Origin: Youngiibacter multivorans
GTDB lineage: Bacteria; Bacillota; Clostridia; Clostridiales; Clostridiaceae
DNA length: 64,000 nucleotides
Direction: 5' to 3'
Assembly (NCBI RefSeq): GCF_017873395.1
Contig: NZ_JAGGKC010000005.1
Location: 62,001-126,000, forward strand
In this document: positions 27,001 to 35,893 of the stretch, in pieces
Layout: every line of letters starts with the position of its first letter
How positions within the stretch are numbered: the first letter of the stretch is position 1
Position numbers and translations under genes: made by a program
Notes under the pieces: generated by a model
Seen by the model: the letters and a program-made list of their open reading frames with translations, nothing else
Told to the model about the DNA's origin: nothing
Database searches by the model: none

Positions 27001-27833
27001 AATCCGCCTGCACCCCCTTCCTTGTCGGTATCGAATTTGGAGGTCAGTGCCATGACCGCAAGGATAATCACCATGAGCACCATTGACATGGCTGATCCGA
27101 AGTGCCAGTCGCCAACGTACCTGAACTGCTGCTCAACCAGGTTTCCTATGAGGTTCGATTTGTTTCCTCCCAGGAGGTTCGATATTATGAATGTGCTGAC
27201 AGCAGGTATGAACACCATGGTTATACCCGTCATGATCCCGGGAAAGCTTAGCGGAAACACAACCTTCCAGAACACCCTCAGCTTATCAGCACCAAGGTCT
27301 TCAGCAGCCTCATACAGGTTCCTGTCCATCTTCGAAAGCACGGAATATATCGGCAGGACCATGAAAGGCAGGAAATTGTACACCATTCCAAGAAGCACAG
27401 CTGTATCGTTGTAGATGAGTTCCATCTGGGCAATTCCTAGGAATCCAAGGATGCTGTTTATTATCCCGTTCTTTCCGAGTATTGTCAGCCACGAGTAAGT
27501 CCTCAGAAGGAAATTCATCCACATAGGTATGACAAACAAAAGGATCATGGCATTCCTTCTGCTTTCCTTCTCCCTCGAAATGATATATGCTGCCGGGTAT
27601 CCAAGCAGTAGGCAGATCAATGTTGACTGGAGGGCAAGGCTAAGTGACCTCCAAAGCACGCTCATATATATTGGTGTAAAGAACCTGCTGAAATTGGATA
27701 GGCTTGGAGTGAACTCCGTATAATTCCCGCTGTCTCCGGTTGTGAATGCGAACCATGCCACAAGGAGAAGCGGAACGACTATGAATATGGACAGCCAGAC
27801 AAGGTACGGGTATGCACTCTTCCTGAAGCTCAT
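26994..27833 (-). CDS. potB: Spermidine/putrescine ABC permease PotB
   Basis: A 279-residue permease with six predicted helices. The EAA loop (LYEAAEDLGADKLRVFWKVVFPLS) lies near 180-203, and the long first extracytoplasmic loop fits PotB. Its start overlaps the potA end in ATGA (4 bases), which indicates coupled translation. Confidence 0.94.
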   Translation of the reverse strand: MSFRKSAYPYLVWLSIFIVVPLLLVAWFAFTTGDSGNYTEFTPSLSNFSRFFTPIYMSVLWRSLSLALQSTLICLLLGYPAAYIISREKESRRNAMILLFVIPMWMNFLLRTYSWLTILGKNGIINSILGFLGIAQMELIYNDTAVLLGMVYNFLPFMVLPIYSVLSKMDRNLYEAAEDLGADKLRVFWKVVFPLSFPGIMTGITMVFIPAVSTFIISNLLGGNKSNLIGNLVEQQFRYVGDWHFGSAMSMVLMVIILAVMALTSKFDTDKEGGAGGLW

Positions 27834-28873
27834 GACAAGCCTCCCATGACATGGATGTTGTCAGGCACTATCTTAATGCCAACAGATGATCCTACAGGAA
27901 CCATCCTGGTGCTGTGGACAAGCCACCTCCTGTCATCTCCCCTTATCTCCATCTCGTAATGCACACCCTTGAAGGTAACCTCTGTCACGACTCCAGTCAG
28001 ATCACCTTTTTCAGGTGATACGATTTCCACATCCTCGGGCCTTACCACCACCTGGACCTTCTCCCTTTCCCTGAAGCCCCTGTCGACGCATACGAACCTC
28101 TTTCCCGAGAATTCTACCAGGAAGTCCTCATGCATGATTCCGTCCATTATGTTGCTTTCACCGATGAAGCTGGCAACAAAGGCATTCTTTGGCTCGTTGT
28201 AGACGTCGATTGGTGTCCCGTTCTGCTGGATTACACCCTTGTCCATGACCACCACCGTGTCGGACATGGTAAGGGCTTCCTCCTGGTCGTGGGTGACATA
28301 GACGAAGGTGATGCCTACACTCTGCTGCATGCGCTTGAGCTCATGCTGCATCTCCTTCCGAAGCTTCAGGTCAAGCGCTCCAAGAGGCTCGTCAAGAAGA
28401 AGGACCTTTGGCTTGTTGACAAGCGCCCTTGCTATGGCGACCCTCTGCTGCTGGCCTCCTGACAGGGAGTTCACGTTCCTTTTCTCAAAGCCCTTAAGGT
28501 CCACAAGCCTCAGCATCTCAAGTATCCTCTCATGCATCTCATCCTTCGGCACCTTCTTTATCTTAAGCCCGAAGGCTATGTTCCCATAGACATCGAGGTG
28601 CGGAAAAAGGGCGTATTTCTGGAAAACAGTGTTTATCTGTCGTTCGTAGGGGGGAACCCCTGAAATGTCTTTCCCCTCAAACAGCAGCTCACCTTTCGAC
28701 GCTGACTCGAATCCCCCTATGATGCGAAGCGTCGTAGTCTTTCCGCAGCCTGATGGTCCAAGAAGTGTCAGGAACTCATTTTCCCGGATCTTCAGGTCGA
28801 TGTCCTTAAGCACCTCTTCACTTCCAAAGCTCTTAGAGATGCCATTCAGCTCTATTATTATGTTTCCATTCAT
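27830..28873 (-). CDS. potA: Spermidine/putrescine ABC transporter ATPase PotA
   Basis: A 347-residue ATPase energising polyamine import. It has Walker A GPSGCGKTT (39-47), signature LSGGQQQR, Walker B LLLDEP with GALDLKLR, switch His in VTHDQEE and a C-terminal TOBE domain (about 270-345) that in E. coli PotA takes part in regulation. It starts 10 bases after the stop of the XRE-cupin regulator. Confidence 0.95.
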   Translation of the reverse strand: MNGNIIIELNGISKSFGSEEVLKDIDLKIRENEFLTLLGPSGCGKTTTLRIIGGFESASKGELLFEGKDISGVPPYERQINTVFQKYALFPHLDVYGNIAFGLKIKKVPKDEMHERILEMLRLVDLKGFEKRNVNSLSGGQQQRVAIARALVNKPKVLLLDEPLGALDLKLRKEMQHELKRMQQSVGITFVYVTHDQEEALTMSDTVVVMDKGVIQQNGTPIDVYNEPKNAFVASFIGESNIMDGIMHEDFLVEFSGKRFVCVDRGFREREKVQVVVRPEDVEIVSPEKGDLTGVVTEVTFKGVHYEMEIRGDDRRWLVHSTRMVPVGSSVGIKIVPDNIHVMGGLS

Positions 28874-28883
28874 ATTAATCCCC

Positions 28884-29423
28884 CTAGAAGCTCGGCGGCG
28901 AGCTGACCCATATCACCACCGCATTCTTTTTCCCGCTGTTTTTCACCCGGTGTCCGGACCGGGACTTGAAATAGAAGCTGTCTCCTTTCTCAAGCCTCTG
29001 GACCTCACGTCCTCTTATAAGTTCTACGCTTCCTGAAAGGATATAACCGAACTCCTCACCCTCGTGGGGACTGTCCTCCTTGGTCTCCCCCCCGGGAAGG
29101 ATTTCAGCCAGTATGGGCTCCATGGAGTTCTTCTGGGCGTTCGGAATGAGCCAGGTTATGGAATATCCACGTTCCTCATCAGTCTTCATGAAGGTGTCTT
29201 CAGAGCTAAACACGACCTGTTCTTCCTCATCCTCCGTGAAGAACTCCCTGAGATTGGTTCCCAGGGCATCAAGGATGTCTACTAAGGTCGCGATCGACGG
29301 CGAAGTCAGTTCCCTTTCGAGCTGTGATATGAATCCCTTGGTGAGCTCGCACCGGTCAGCAAGCTCCTCCTGAGTGAGGTAGTTTCTGGTCCTCAGGTCC
29401 CTTATCCTCTCACCTATCTTCAA
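28884..29423 (-). CDS. XRE-family regulator with cupin domain (PuuR-like)
   Basis: A 179-residue regulator with an N-terminal helix-turn-helix (residues 2-58, LTQEELADRCELTKGFISQL) and a C-terminal cupin barrel (about 105-178) for a small ligand. First gene of the potABCD operon, so it probably senses polyamines, as proposed for this common arrangement. The start is TTG at 29423 with AGGAGGGG upstream; the longer frame reaching 29504 would cover the promoter and has no ribosome binding site. Confidence 0.92.
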   Translation of the reverse strand: MKIGERIRDLRTRNYLTQEELADRCELTKGFISQLERELTSPSIATLVDILDALGTNLREFFTEDEEEQVVFSSEDTFMKTDEERGYSITWLIPNAQKNSMEPILAEILPGGETKEDSPHEGEEFGYILSGSVELIRGREVQRLEKGDSFYFKSRSGHRVKNSGKKNAVVIWVSSPPSF

Positions 29424-29475
29424 CTCAACCCCTCCTTTATTAAACAAAAAGTATAGAATCACTAAACTCACTTCG

Positions 29476-29504
29476 ATTATATTACCAACCTGAAATAAAA
29501 TCAA
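29476..29504 (-). promoter_or_regulatory. Promoter of the XRE-potABCD operon
   Basis: Minus strand TTGATT (29504-29499), a 17-base spacer and a perfect TATAAT (29481-29476), about 52 bases before the regulator start. Confidence 0.82.
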
Positions 29505-29576
29505 TGTTTCCCATAGCTTCCTTCCAGTGTCCTTCTGTTATCGCTTTATGCCCGTGTGCCATGCTTTGTGTTTTTT

Positions 29577-29584
29577 GCTATAAT
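29577..29584 (+). promoter_or_regulatory. Extended -10 promoter of the ybaK operon
   Basis: TGCTATAAT (29576-29584), an extended -10 element, lies 31 bases before the ybaK start. No good -35 is seen, as expected for this promoter class. Confidence 0.55.
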
Positions 29585-29614
29585 TAGTATGAAACAAAGA
29601 CTGGAAGTGATGAT

Positions 29615-30112
29615 TTGAAGAACGTAAAGACCAATGCCATGAGGCTCCTTGAGAAGGAAAAGATAGCATACGAGCTTATGACCTATGAGATTGTTGAAGG
29701 GTCAATGTCCCCTGAGTATCTTGCAGATCAGATAGGAAAGGACGTCCTTTCCATATTCAAGACTATAGTCACCGTCGGCCACAGCGGAAATAACTATGTG
29801 TTCGTGGTGCAGCTGACTGAGGAGCTTGACCTTAAGAAGGCTGCGAAGGCAGCTGATGAGAAGAACATAGAGCTGATCGACCAACGGGACCTGGAGAAGC
29901 TTACCGGCTATATCCGCGGTGGCTGCAGCCCAGTTGGTATGAAGAAGCAATTCAAGACCTTCTTCGACGAGCGCATAGGATCCTTCGAGAGGATCGTCGT
30001 CAGCGCAGGGAAAAGAGGCTTCCAGATCGAAGCTGATCCGAAAGACCTTGTGAGAGCTACCCGTGCAGCTGTTACTGACATAAAAAAGGATACGAAGAGC
30101 ATATTCAGGTAG
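29615..30112 (+). CDS. ybaK: YbaK/EbsC-type aminoacyl-tRNA deacylase
   Basis: A 165-residue protein of the YbaK family that hydrolyses mischarged Cys-tRNA(Pro). It shows the single-domain fold with DIVEGS region at the N-terminal side, FKTIV, LDLKKAAKAA and the GYIRGGCSPVGMKKQ loop typical of the family, with a length close to the E. coli protein. The start is TTG with GGAAG upstream. An ABC-F gene starts 12 bases after its stop, so both are translated from one transcript; both act on translation. Confidence 0.92.
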   Translation: MKNVKTNAMRLLEKEKIAYELMTYEIVEGSMSPEYLADQIGKDVLSIFKTIVTVGHSGNNYVFVVQLTEELDLKKAAKAADEKNIELIDQRDLEKLTGYIRGGCSPVGMKKQFKTFFDERIGSFERIVVSAGKRGFQIEADPKDLVRATRAAVTDIKKDTKSIFR

Positions 30113-30124
30113 GGAGGTGCTCAT

Positions 30125-31606
30125 TTGTCACAGATAACCATAACAGACCTCACCTTCGCCTATGAGGGCAGCTACGACAACATATTCGAGAACGTCGACC
30201 TTCGACTTGATACTGACTGGAGGCTTGGTCTTACCGGCAGGAACGGACGGGGAAAGACTACCTTCCTGAGGCTGCTTCAGGGCCTTTATGAATACTCCGG
30301 CAACATATCGTCTTGTGTCTCATTCGAGTATTTTCCATATGTTGTGGAGAATATGAAACAAATGACGCTGGATGTTATAAATGGCATAAACGCAGAATTT
30401 TCTCACTGGGAGCTTATTAGGGAGCTTAACCTTCTCTCTGTGGATGAAGATGTCCTATACAGGCCATTCTCCACCTTAAGCAGCGGAGAGCGTACGAAGG
30501 TTCTCCTTGCTGCCATGTTCCTTAAGGAAACAAGCTTCCTTCTCATAGACGAACCAACCGACCATCTGGACCTGGAAGGAAGGAAAATTGTCAGCGAATA
30601 CCTGTCCTCCAAGAAGGGCTTCATACTCGTTTCGCACGACAGGGCGTTCCTTGACAATTGCATTGACCACATACTTTCCATAAATAGGACAGGCATCGAG
30701 CTCAGGAAGGGTAACTTCACAACCTGGTGGAACGAAAAGGAAATAAGGGACAGGATGGAGGCTGATGACAACGAAAGGCTGAAGAAGGAGATCGGGAGGC
30801 TTAAGGACTCTGCAAGACGAACCTCTGACTGGTCGGACAAGGTGGAAAAGACCAAAATCGGGACCAGGAATTCAGGCTCTAAGCCTGACAAGGGCTACAT
30901 CGGCCACATGGCAGCCAAGATGATGAAGCGGTCAAAGTCAATCGAAGCAAGGAAGAACCTGGCCATAGAGGACAAATCAAAGCTTTTCAAGGACACTGAA
31001 AGAACCTACAGCCTGAAGATATCTCAGCTTTACTTCCATTCAGAAAGGCTCGTAAGCCTTGAGGATATTTCGATAAGCTACGGTGACAGGACAATACTTT
31101 CAGGAATTGGATTTGAGATCAGGACCGGAGACAGGATCGCCCTGACCGGCAGGAACGGCTCAGGGAAATCAAGCCTCCTGAAGCTTATTTGCGGGGAAGA
31201 CATAAGCCATGCCGGAACACTCTGGAAGGGAGCGGACCTGAAGGTCTCCTTCGTCTCCCAGGACACCTCTCATCTCCATGGAAGCATAAGGGACCATTGC
31301 ATCCAAAAGGACATAGATGAGGCCCTCTTCAGGGCGATCCTTCAGAAGCTCGGCTTCGAAAAGGCACAATTTGAAAAGGATATTGAGGACTGCTCCAGCG
31401 GACAGAAGAAGAAGGTCCTTATTGCAGGCAGCCTTTGCGAAAAGGCACATCTCCATGTCTGGGACGAGCCCCTGAACTTCATCGATGTATTTTCAAGGAT
31501 CCAGATAGAACAGCTGCTGCTCGAATACGAGCCGACCATAATATTCGTTGAGCATGACAGCGCCTTTTGCGAAGCTGTAGCCACGAGGACAATAAGCCTT
31601 TCCTGA
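30125..31606 (+). CDS. ABC-F ribosome-protection-type protein, Lsa family
   Basis: A 493-residue cytosolic protein with two ABC ATPase domains and no membrane part. Walker A motifs are GRNGRGKTT (38-46) and GRNGSGKSS (about 342-350); signatures are LSSGE and CSSGQ; Walker B are LLIDEPTDHLD and HVWDEPLNFID. The linker with WSDKVEK, KPDKGYIGHMAAKMMKRSKS closely follows Lsa-type proteins, which rescue ribosomes from lincosamides, streptogramin A and pleuromutilins. Resistance here is an inference from family. TTG start with GGGAGG upstream. It follows ybaK by 12 bases, leaving no room for the attenuator leader usual for such genes. Confidence 0.88.
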   Translation: MSQITITDLTFAYEGSYDNIFENVDLRLDTDWRLGLTGRNGRGKTTFLRLLQGLYEYSGNISSCVSFEYFPYVVENMKQMTLDVINGINAEFSHWELIRELNLLSVDEDVLYRPFSTLSSGERTKVLLAAMFLKETSFLLIDEPTDHLDLEGRKIVSEYLSSKKGFILVSHDRAFLDNCIDHILSINRTGIELRKGNFTTWWNEKEIRDRMEADDNERLKKEIGRLKDSARRTSDWSDKVEKTKIGTRNSGSKPDKGYIGHMAAKMMKRSKSIEARKNLAIEDKSKLFKDTERTYSLKISQLYFHSERLVSLEDISISYGDRTILSGIGFEIRTGDRIALTGRNGSGKSSLLKLICGEDISHAGTLWKGADLKVSFVSQDTSHLHGSIRDHCIQKDIDEALFRAILQKLGFEKAQFEKDIEDCSSGQKKKVLIAGSLCEKAHLHVWDEPLNFIDVFSRIQIEQLLLEYEPTIIFVEHDSAFCEAVATRTISLS

Positions 31607-31624
31607 ATACACAGTTACAGAAAA

Positions 31625-31650
31625 ACCGGCAAAGGTAACCCTCTGCCGGT
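31625..31650. terminator. Terminator between ABC-F gene and nitroreductase
   Basis: ACCGGCA / TGCCGGT stem with a 12-base loop between convergent genes, with A-rich and T-rich flanks. Confidence 0.75.
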
Positions 31651-31666
31651 ATAAATTTTAAAGCTA

Positions 31667-32263
31667 TTAGCTTAATACGGTCACTCTCTCAGCTACTGGA
31701 CTTGCATTCCTGGCTCCAGGCTGTCCCTCTACGCTTCCGAAAGGCATCTGGGACATGAGCTTGTAGGTATCAGGTATGCCGAATGTCTTCCTGACCTCGT
31801 CGTCTATAAGTGGATTGTAATGCTGAAGCGATGCTCCAAGGCCTTCTGAAGTGAGTCCTGTCCAGACAGTGTACTGAAGCATGCCTGATGACTGATAAGA
31901 CCATGGGACGAAGTTGTCCTTGTAGAGTTCGAACTGCTTCTCAAGTCCTCTTACTACTTCAGTATCCTCGTAGAAAAGAACTGTTCCGAGTCCGGCAGCA
32001 AATGAATCTATCTTGTCGCTTGTTGCCTGGAATGCGTTCTCAGGGACTACCTTCTTGAGTGTTTCCTTAACTATGCTCCAAAGCTTCGCGTGGTTTTCAT
32101 CAAACAGAACAACAACCCTCCCGCTCTGCGAGTTCATGGCAGTAGGCGAATACAGCATTGCATCCTCTATGATTGACTTTATCCTTTCCTTTTCGACTAC
32201 TTCCCTTGCACCTATGTTGTAGAATGACCTTCTGGCCTTCATGATTTCATTGAAATTGTTCAT
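31667..32263 (-). CDS. Nitroreductase-family flavoprotein (Frm2/HBN1-like)
   Basis: A 198-residue FMN-dependent oxidoreductase. The start ARRSFYNIG and SPTAMNSQSGRVVVLF are the FMN-binding parts of the nitroreductase fold, and WSYQSSGMLQYTVWTGLTSEGLGASLQHYNP with the ending QMPFGS is characteristic of the fungal Frm2/HBN1-like branch widespread in Bacillota. Likely substrates are nitro compounds, quinones or oxidised lipids; the physiological one is unknown. AGGAGG is 6 bases upstream. It lies 16 bases after the FrnE-type gene and probably shares its transcript. Confidence 0.9.
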   Translation of the reverse strand: MNNFNEIMKARRSFYNIGAREVVEKERIKSIIEDAMLYSPTAMNSQSGRVVVLFDENHAKLWSIVKETLKKVVPENAFQATSDKIDSFAAGLGTVLFYEDTEVVRGLEKQFELYKDNFVPWSYQSSGMLQYTVWTGLTSEGLGASLQHYNPLIDDEVRKTFGIPDTYKLMSQMPFGSVEGQPGARNASPVAERVTVLS

Positions 32264-32279
32264 TTTTTTCCTCCTGTTA

Positions 32280-32924
32280 TTATCCTAATTTCCCGTCTCT
32301 TGCGCCTTCAAGTACTTTCCTGAAGCTTTCAGGGCTCTGGGCACCGCTTAGTGCGTATTTTCCGTCGATTACGAAGAACGGCACGCCGCTGATTCCATAA
32401 TCTTTTGCATCCTTCTGGTCATTTTTAACGTCTGCAGAATACCCGCTTCCGTCTAAGATATCAATAGCCTCATCATCAGGAATGCCTGCCTCCTGTGCAA
32501 TTGCAAGAAGTACATCCCTTGAAGATATGTCCAGTCCGTCCACGAAGTACGAACGGTACATTGCTTCAGTGAATCTTGATCCCTGGCCCTTCTTCCTTGC
32601 AAGGTGCCCAAGCCTGTGTGCATCGAAGGTGCTTACATGGAACAGCTCATCAGTAAAATTAAGTCCGTCCTTTGAAGCCATCATTGCAACCTGCCTGATC
32701 CTGTCCCTGGCCTCTTCATGTGATATGCCGTACTTTTCAGAAAGGCTTATATAATATGGGCTGCTTTCGCCTGATTTCGCATCAGGGTCTAGCTGGAAGC
32801 TTCTGTATACTATCTCGGCTCCGTCCTTTAGACCAGTTTCCTCAAGCGCCTTCATCAGCCTTGTGGAACCTATGTAGCAGAACGGGCATACATAATCAGA
32901 CCAAATATCTATCCTCAAGATCAT
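32280..32924 (-). CDS. DsbA-fold FrnE-type 2-hydroxychromene-2-carboxylate isomerase-like protein
   Basis: A protein of about 214 residues with the thioredoxin fold interrupted by a helical insert, as in FrnE and DsbA-like oxidoreductases. It has the CPFC redox motif (C13, C16), the insert region with FDAHRLGHLARKKG, and the cis-Pro loop SGVPFFVID. No signal peptide, so it acts in the cytosol, perhaps in thiol-disulphide exchange. AAGGAG is only 2 bases before the ATG at 32924; the TTG at 32918 has better spacing and may be the real start. A nitroreductase gene follows. Confidence 0.9.
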   Translation of the reverse strand: MILRIDIWSDYVCPFCYIGSTRLMKALEETGLKDGAEIVYRSFQLDPDAKSGESSPYYISLSEKYGISHEEARDRIRQVAMMASKDGLNFTDELFHVSTFDAHRLGHLARKKGQGSRFTEAMYRSYFVDGLDISSRDVLLAIAQEAGIPDDEAIDILDGSGYSADVKNDQKDAKDYGISGVPFFVIDGKYALSGAQSPESFRKVLEGARDGKLG

Positions 32925-32973
32925 CGCTCCTTCACGGCTGTGTTCTTCGCCGTAATCCAATGATACCATAGAT

Positions 32974-33001
32974 TTTATACAATTTCATCGCATATTATCA
33001 A
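32974..33001 (-). promoter_or_regulatory. Promoter of the FrnE-nitroreductase operon
   Basis: Minus strand TTGATA (33001-32996), a 16-base spacer and TATAAA (32979-32974). Confidence 0.65.
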
Positions 33002-33196
33002 ATATGAGGATTTAATACTAATTAGTGCTATTTCTCGCACAGCTTTGAATAACAAATGAATGTTATTGACAATATGACAATCTGATTTACACCACAGGAG
33101 CTTCTTGACATGAAAACCATGCAGATATTGCTATTTTATCATTATCTATGACTTGTTTCGTTAATTTTTATCAAACAGCCATGGAGACAATGAGTG
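33002..33196. other. AT-rich intergenic stretch without a gene
   Basis: No coding frame is supported. Two TTGACA hexamers on the plus strand (33066-33071 and 33105-33110) lack good -10 partners. With the plus-strand hairpin at 33197-33247 they could bracket a short RNA, but support is weak. Confidence 0.3.
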
Positions 33197-33247
33197 ACAA
33201 CAAGAAAAGCGGAAGAGGTTTCAGGCCTCCTCCGCTTTTCTTGTTGT
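33197..33247. terminator. Long bidirectional terminator
   Basis: A 17-bp perfect stem (ACAACAAGAAAAGCGGA / TCCGCTTTTCTTGTTGT) with an internal AGG/CCT pairing lies 67 bases past the stop of the LpdD-like gene. It ends the DASS-ubiX-lpdD transcript. Confidence 0.8.
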
Positions 33248-33313
33248 TCGTATGATCCTTATCATCTTGAACATGATTACCTGTTACTGCTCCTCTGTGT
33301 TTTCAGCCTGAAG

Positions 33314-33703
33314 CTACTTTTCCATCAGGCTTTCCAGTCCGTCAATTATCTTTCCCATCACAGCTTCATAGTTTTTCCATAGTACCTTGATGTCATCTTC
33401 TGTAGCATCATCGATGTGTATGCCTGCTACAACTACGGTCTGACAGGAAAACCTTGAAGCAAGCTTCAGTGCCGCTGACCTTGCCAGCTCGTCCTCCTTG
33501 TGTCCCGTAACACAGATGACGCTGGCTGAGGCTGATGTCTTCTCCTTGTCGGCAAGGCTCATCCTGGGTGATGCCAGTGCAACTGCACCGATGTGGGGTG
33601 TATCCCCTCCGCATATAGCAACGGAAACATCCCTGCCGCAAAGAAGGACTTCCGCTTCAACCTTGTAGACCCCTTCTCCTGCTTCAAAGCTTTGCTGCTT
33701 CAT
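33314..33703 (-). CDS. LpdD-like protein (prenylated-flavin decarboxylase accessory subunit)
   Basis: A 129-residue protein recognisable by CGGDTPHIGAVALASPR, TGHKEDELAR and VVAGIHIDDATEDDI, the conserved blocks of the small D subunit of gallate/phenolic-acid decarboxylases (LpdD/BsdD type). This subunit is thought to help prenylated FMN handling or assembly of the UbiD-type catalytic subunit. It overlaps the ubiX end by 20 bases; the ATG at 33703 has GGAG 9 bases upstream. No UbiD-type catalytic gene is present next to it, which is unusual. Confidence 0.82.
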   Translation of the reverse strand: MKQQSFEAGEGVYKVEAEVLLCGRDVSVAICGGDTPHIGAVALASPRMSLADKEKTSASASVICVTGHKEDELARSAALKLASRFSCQTVVVAGIHIDDATEDDIKVLWKNYEAVMGKIIDGLESLMEK

Positions 33704-34268
33704 CGTCAACCGCTCCTTCCCAGGGTATGAATTTCGTGTGTCTCATTCCGAACTGCATGAGGATCTTGCCCACTACATGGTTGATCTGGTCATCCAGCGA
33801 GTGTGGGTTGTTATAGAAAGTCAGCATCGGAGGTACGATTGTGCACCCTATATCCGCTGCTTCCTTCATGTTTCTCAGATGAACCTTGCCCATGGGCATC
33901 TCCCTTGGCACAAGCACTACTCTCCTGTTCTCCTTGAGGCAAACATCCACCGCCCTGACGAGCAGGTTTGAGGCATATCCGGCGCTTATGGCTGCCAGTG
34001 TCTTCATGCTGCAAGGTACGACAATCATTCCGTCTGTCTGGAAAGAGCCGCTTGATATTGAAGCCGCAAGATTCTTGTTGCTGTGTACCACGTCCGCGAT
34101 TTCAGTAAGCTTTGAAAGGGGCATGTCGGTTTCAAGCTCCCAGGTAGTCACTGCTCCCTTGGAAATTACGAGGTGAACCTCACAGCCCTCCTGCTGCTTC
34201 AATGCCTTCAGCAGGAAGTAGCCCATGACCACTCCACTTGCTCCTGATATTCCTACTATTATCCTCAT
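33684..34268 (-). CDS. ubiX: UbiX/Pad1-type flavin prenyltransferase
   Basis: A 194-residue flavoprotein that attaches a dimethylallyl group to FMN to make prenylated FMN, the cofactor of UbiD decarboxylases. The N-terminal GISGASGVVMGYFLLKAL binds flavin phosphate, followed by SGSFQTDGMIVVPCSMKTLAAISAGYASNLL and the C-terminal VPREMPMGKVHLRNM and PPMLTFYNNP motifs. Length is normal. It lies between the DASS transporter gene (34-base gap) and the LpdD-like gene (overlap), so all three are one operon. Confidence 0.94.
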   Translation of the reverse strand: MRIIVGISGASGVVMGYFLLKALKQQEGCEVHLVISKGAVTTWELETDMPLSKLTEIADVVHSNKNLAASISSGSFQTDGMIVVPCSMKTLAAISAGYASNLLVRAVDVCLKENRRVVLVPREMPMGKVHLRNMKEAADIGCTIVPPMLTFYNNPHSLDDQINHVVGKILMQFGMRHTKFIPWEGAVDDEAAKL

Positions 34269-34302
34269 TCAAACCATCCTTTCAAAATCATCAGCGCATG
34301 CT

Positions 34303-35682
34303 CTAGAAAAGCCCTAGAAGCATCCACCAGGGAACCTCTACAGCCACTGTTATGATAAAAACAGCTGCAGTGAGAGGAATACCCAGCCTCATAGTCTCTT
34401 TCTGCGAATACATCCCATTTTCATCACCCTGTCCCACAAGCATGTTCAGATGCTGGAAAGGAAATACGTAGTGTACTGCAATAGCAGTATACACAAGGAA
34501 TGTAGGTATAAGGGGATTGATCCCCATAGGAAGTGTGAAGGCAAGAAGTGCGGGAATCGCGACTCCCATTACAGCAATCACGCTTCCAAGCACCATGTGT
34601 ATCCCTATTGATATCGCAGCTATCAATGCCGCAAGTATGAAAGGATTTGCAGGTACACTGGATGGAAGAATCGTATTGGCTATCCATGAATTCATTCCGG
34701 TAGCGCCGCCTACCTTTCCTATAGCCATTGCAGCTGTCAGGAAAAGGAGCACGTGCACCGGAACCTCAGACCATGATTTAGGTGTAAGCACCTCTCCAAC
34801 TACCGGAAGGCTCATAAGCATTGCTATGATAAGCGTGACCCATCCGATGTTCACCCCGTGCACAGAGTCGGTCATCCAGAATGCCACTGCTATTACAAGC
34901 CATACCATGGTCCTTTTTTCGATAACCTTCAGCTTGCCCATAGCTGAAAGCTTTGCCCTTATCTCATCCTTGTTCATTGTCACCTTCTTCGAAGGCTTGA
35001 AAAGCACGAGTATCATGAGACATGTTATTATGCTTGCGGCAATTGCCGGGACTCCCATGTATTTAAACCAGTCGGACCAGCCAACCTGTACTCCAGAAGC
35101 CTGAACTGCAAGTGGATTAATGACGCTGTCACCGGTAAGGAATATTAGTGAAACAGGCACAGATGCCGCAAATACTGAGAATCCTATCTTCACCGCATCT
35201 TCCCTGGGAAGATTTGCGCTTCTAATCACCACAGACATGACCGACATGATCAGGAATGCCCTTGGCCACGGATGAGGTATCAGTATGCTTAGAATGAAAG
35301 TAAGCACAAAGGCGGATATTATTATACTGTTGTATGAGTCCACGAATTTTATTATGAATGCGTATGCTATCCTTTCGCCAAGACCTGATGATTTCACAGC
35401 TCCTGCGATTAGATACGCTCCTATCACCAGATACATGGTAGGCCCGGTCCATGAGGCAAATACAGTTCCTGATGGTGCGCAGCCCGTAACGATAAGGAGC
35501 CCCAGGTAAAGCCCTGATGTGTATCCTGATTGTGCAACCTGGAAGGCCCAGAACACAACTGTCATGAGCGTCAGGCCAAGAGTCATCCTGCCTTCGTAAG
35601 TGAGCCCGTCAATCGGGATAATGGCCGTGGCTGCGGCAACTGCAATGCCAAGTACAAGTCCAAGCTTTTTCTTGTCCATCAT
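34303..35682 (-). CDS. DASS/SLC13-family anion transporter
   Basis: A 459-residue inner-membrane carrier with about 12 predicted helices and reentrant loops, belonging to the divalent anion:sodium symporter (SLC13/CitT) family. The first family motif region contains FLTGDSVINPLAVQASG and the second MVLGSVIAVMGVAIPALLAF. Such carriers move di- and tricarboxylates or related aromatic or hydroxylated acids. The neighbouring UbiX and LpdD-like genes suggest a carboxylic acid that is decarboxylated by a prenylated-flavin enzyme, but this is inference. A LysR gene is divergent with a palindrome between. Confidence 0.9.
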   Translation of the reverse strand: MMDKKKLGLVLGIAVAAATAIIPIDGLTYEGRMTLGLTLMTVVFWAFQVAQSGYTSGLYLGLLIVTGCAPSGTVFASWTGPTMYLVIGAYLIAGAVKSSGLGERIAYAFIIKFVDSYNSIIISAFVLTFILSILIPHPWPRAFLIMSVMSVVIRSANLPREDAVKIGFSVFAASVPVSLIFLTGDSVINPLAVQASGVQVGWSDWFKYMGVPAIAASIITCLMILVLFKPSKKVTMNKDEIRAKLSAMGKLKVIEKRTMVWLVIAVAFWMTDSVHGVNIGWVTLIIAMLMSLPVVGEVLTPKSWSEVPVHVLLFLTAAMAIGKVGGATGMNSWIANTILPSSVPANPFILAALIAAISIGIHMVLGSVIAVMGVAIPALLAFTLPMGINPLIPTFLVYTAIAVHYVFPFQHLNMLVGQGDENGMYSQKETMRLGIPLTAAVFIITVAVEVPWWMLLGLF

Positions 35683-35893
35683 TCATCCACCCTATGCTTC
35701 ATTATTCTTCTACCCTTGATATTCCTGAAAGAAATCTACATCAGAACATGCAAAAGGTCCGGAACGCATACTGTCTTCCGCAATATGCAACCCTAAAGTG
35801 ATTATGCATATTCCTATACCATTCTATCTGCTGTATCGTTTATATTTAATCAAATTTTACCTCCCATTTGCAATTCAGTTCTGGAATCCATGT

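Noticed and set aside
34517..35104. Open frame of 195 codons opposite the DASS carrier gene
   Set aside because: Mirror frame of a membrane protein gene, no start signal and no recognisable domain.
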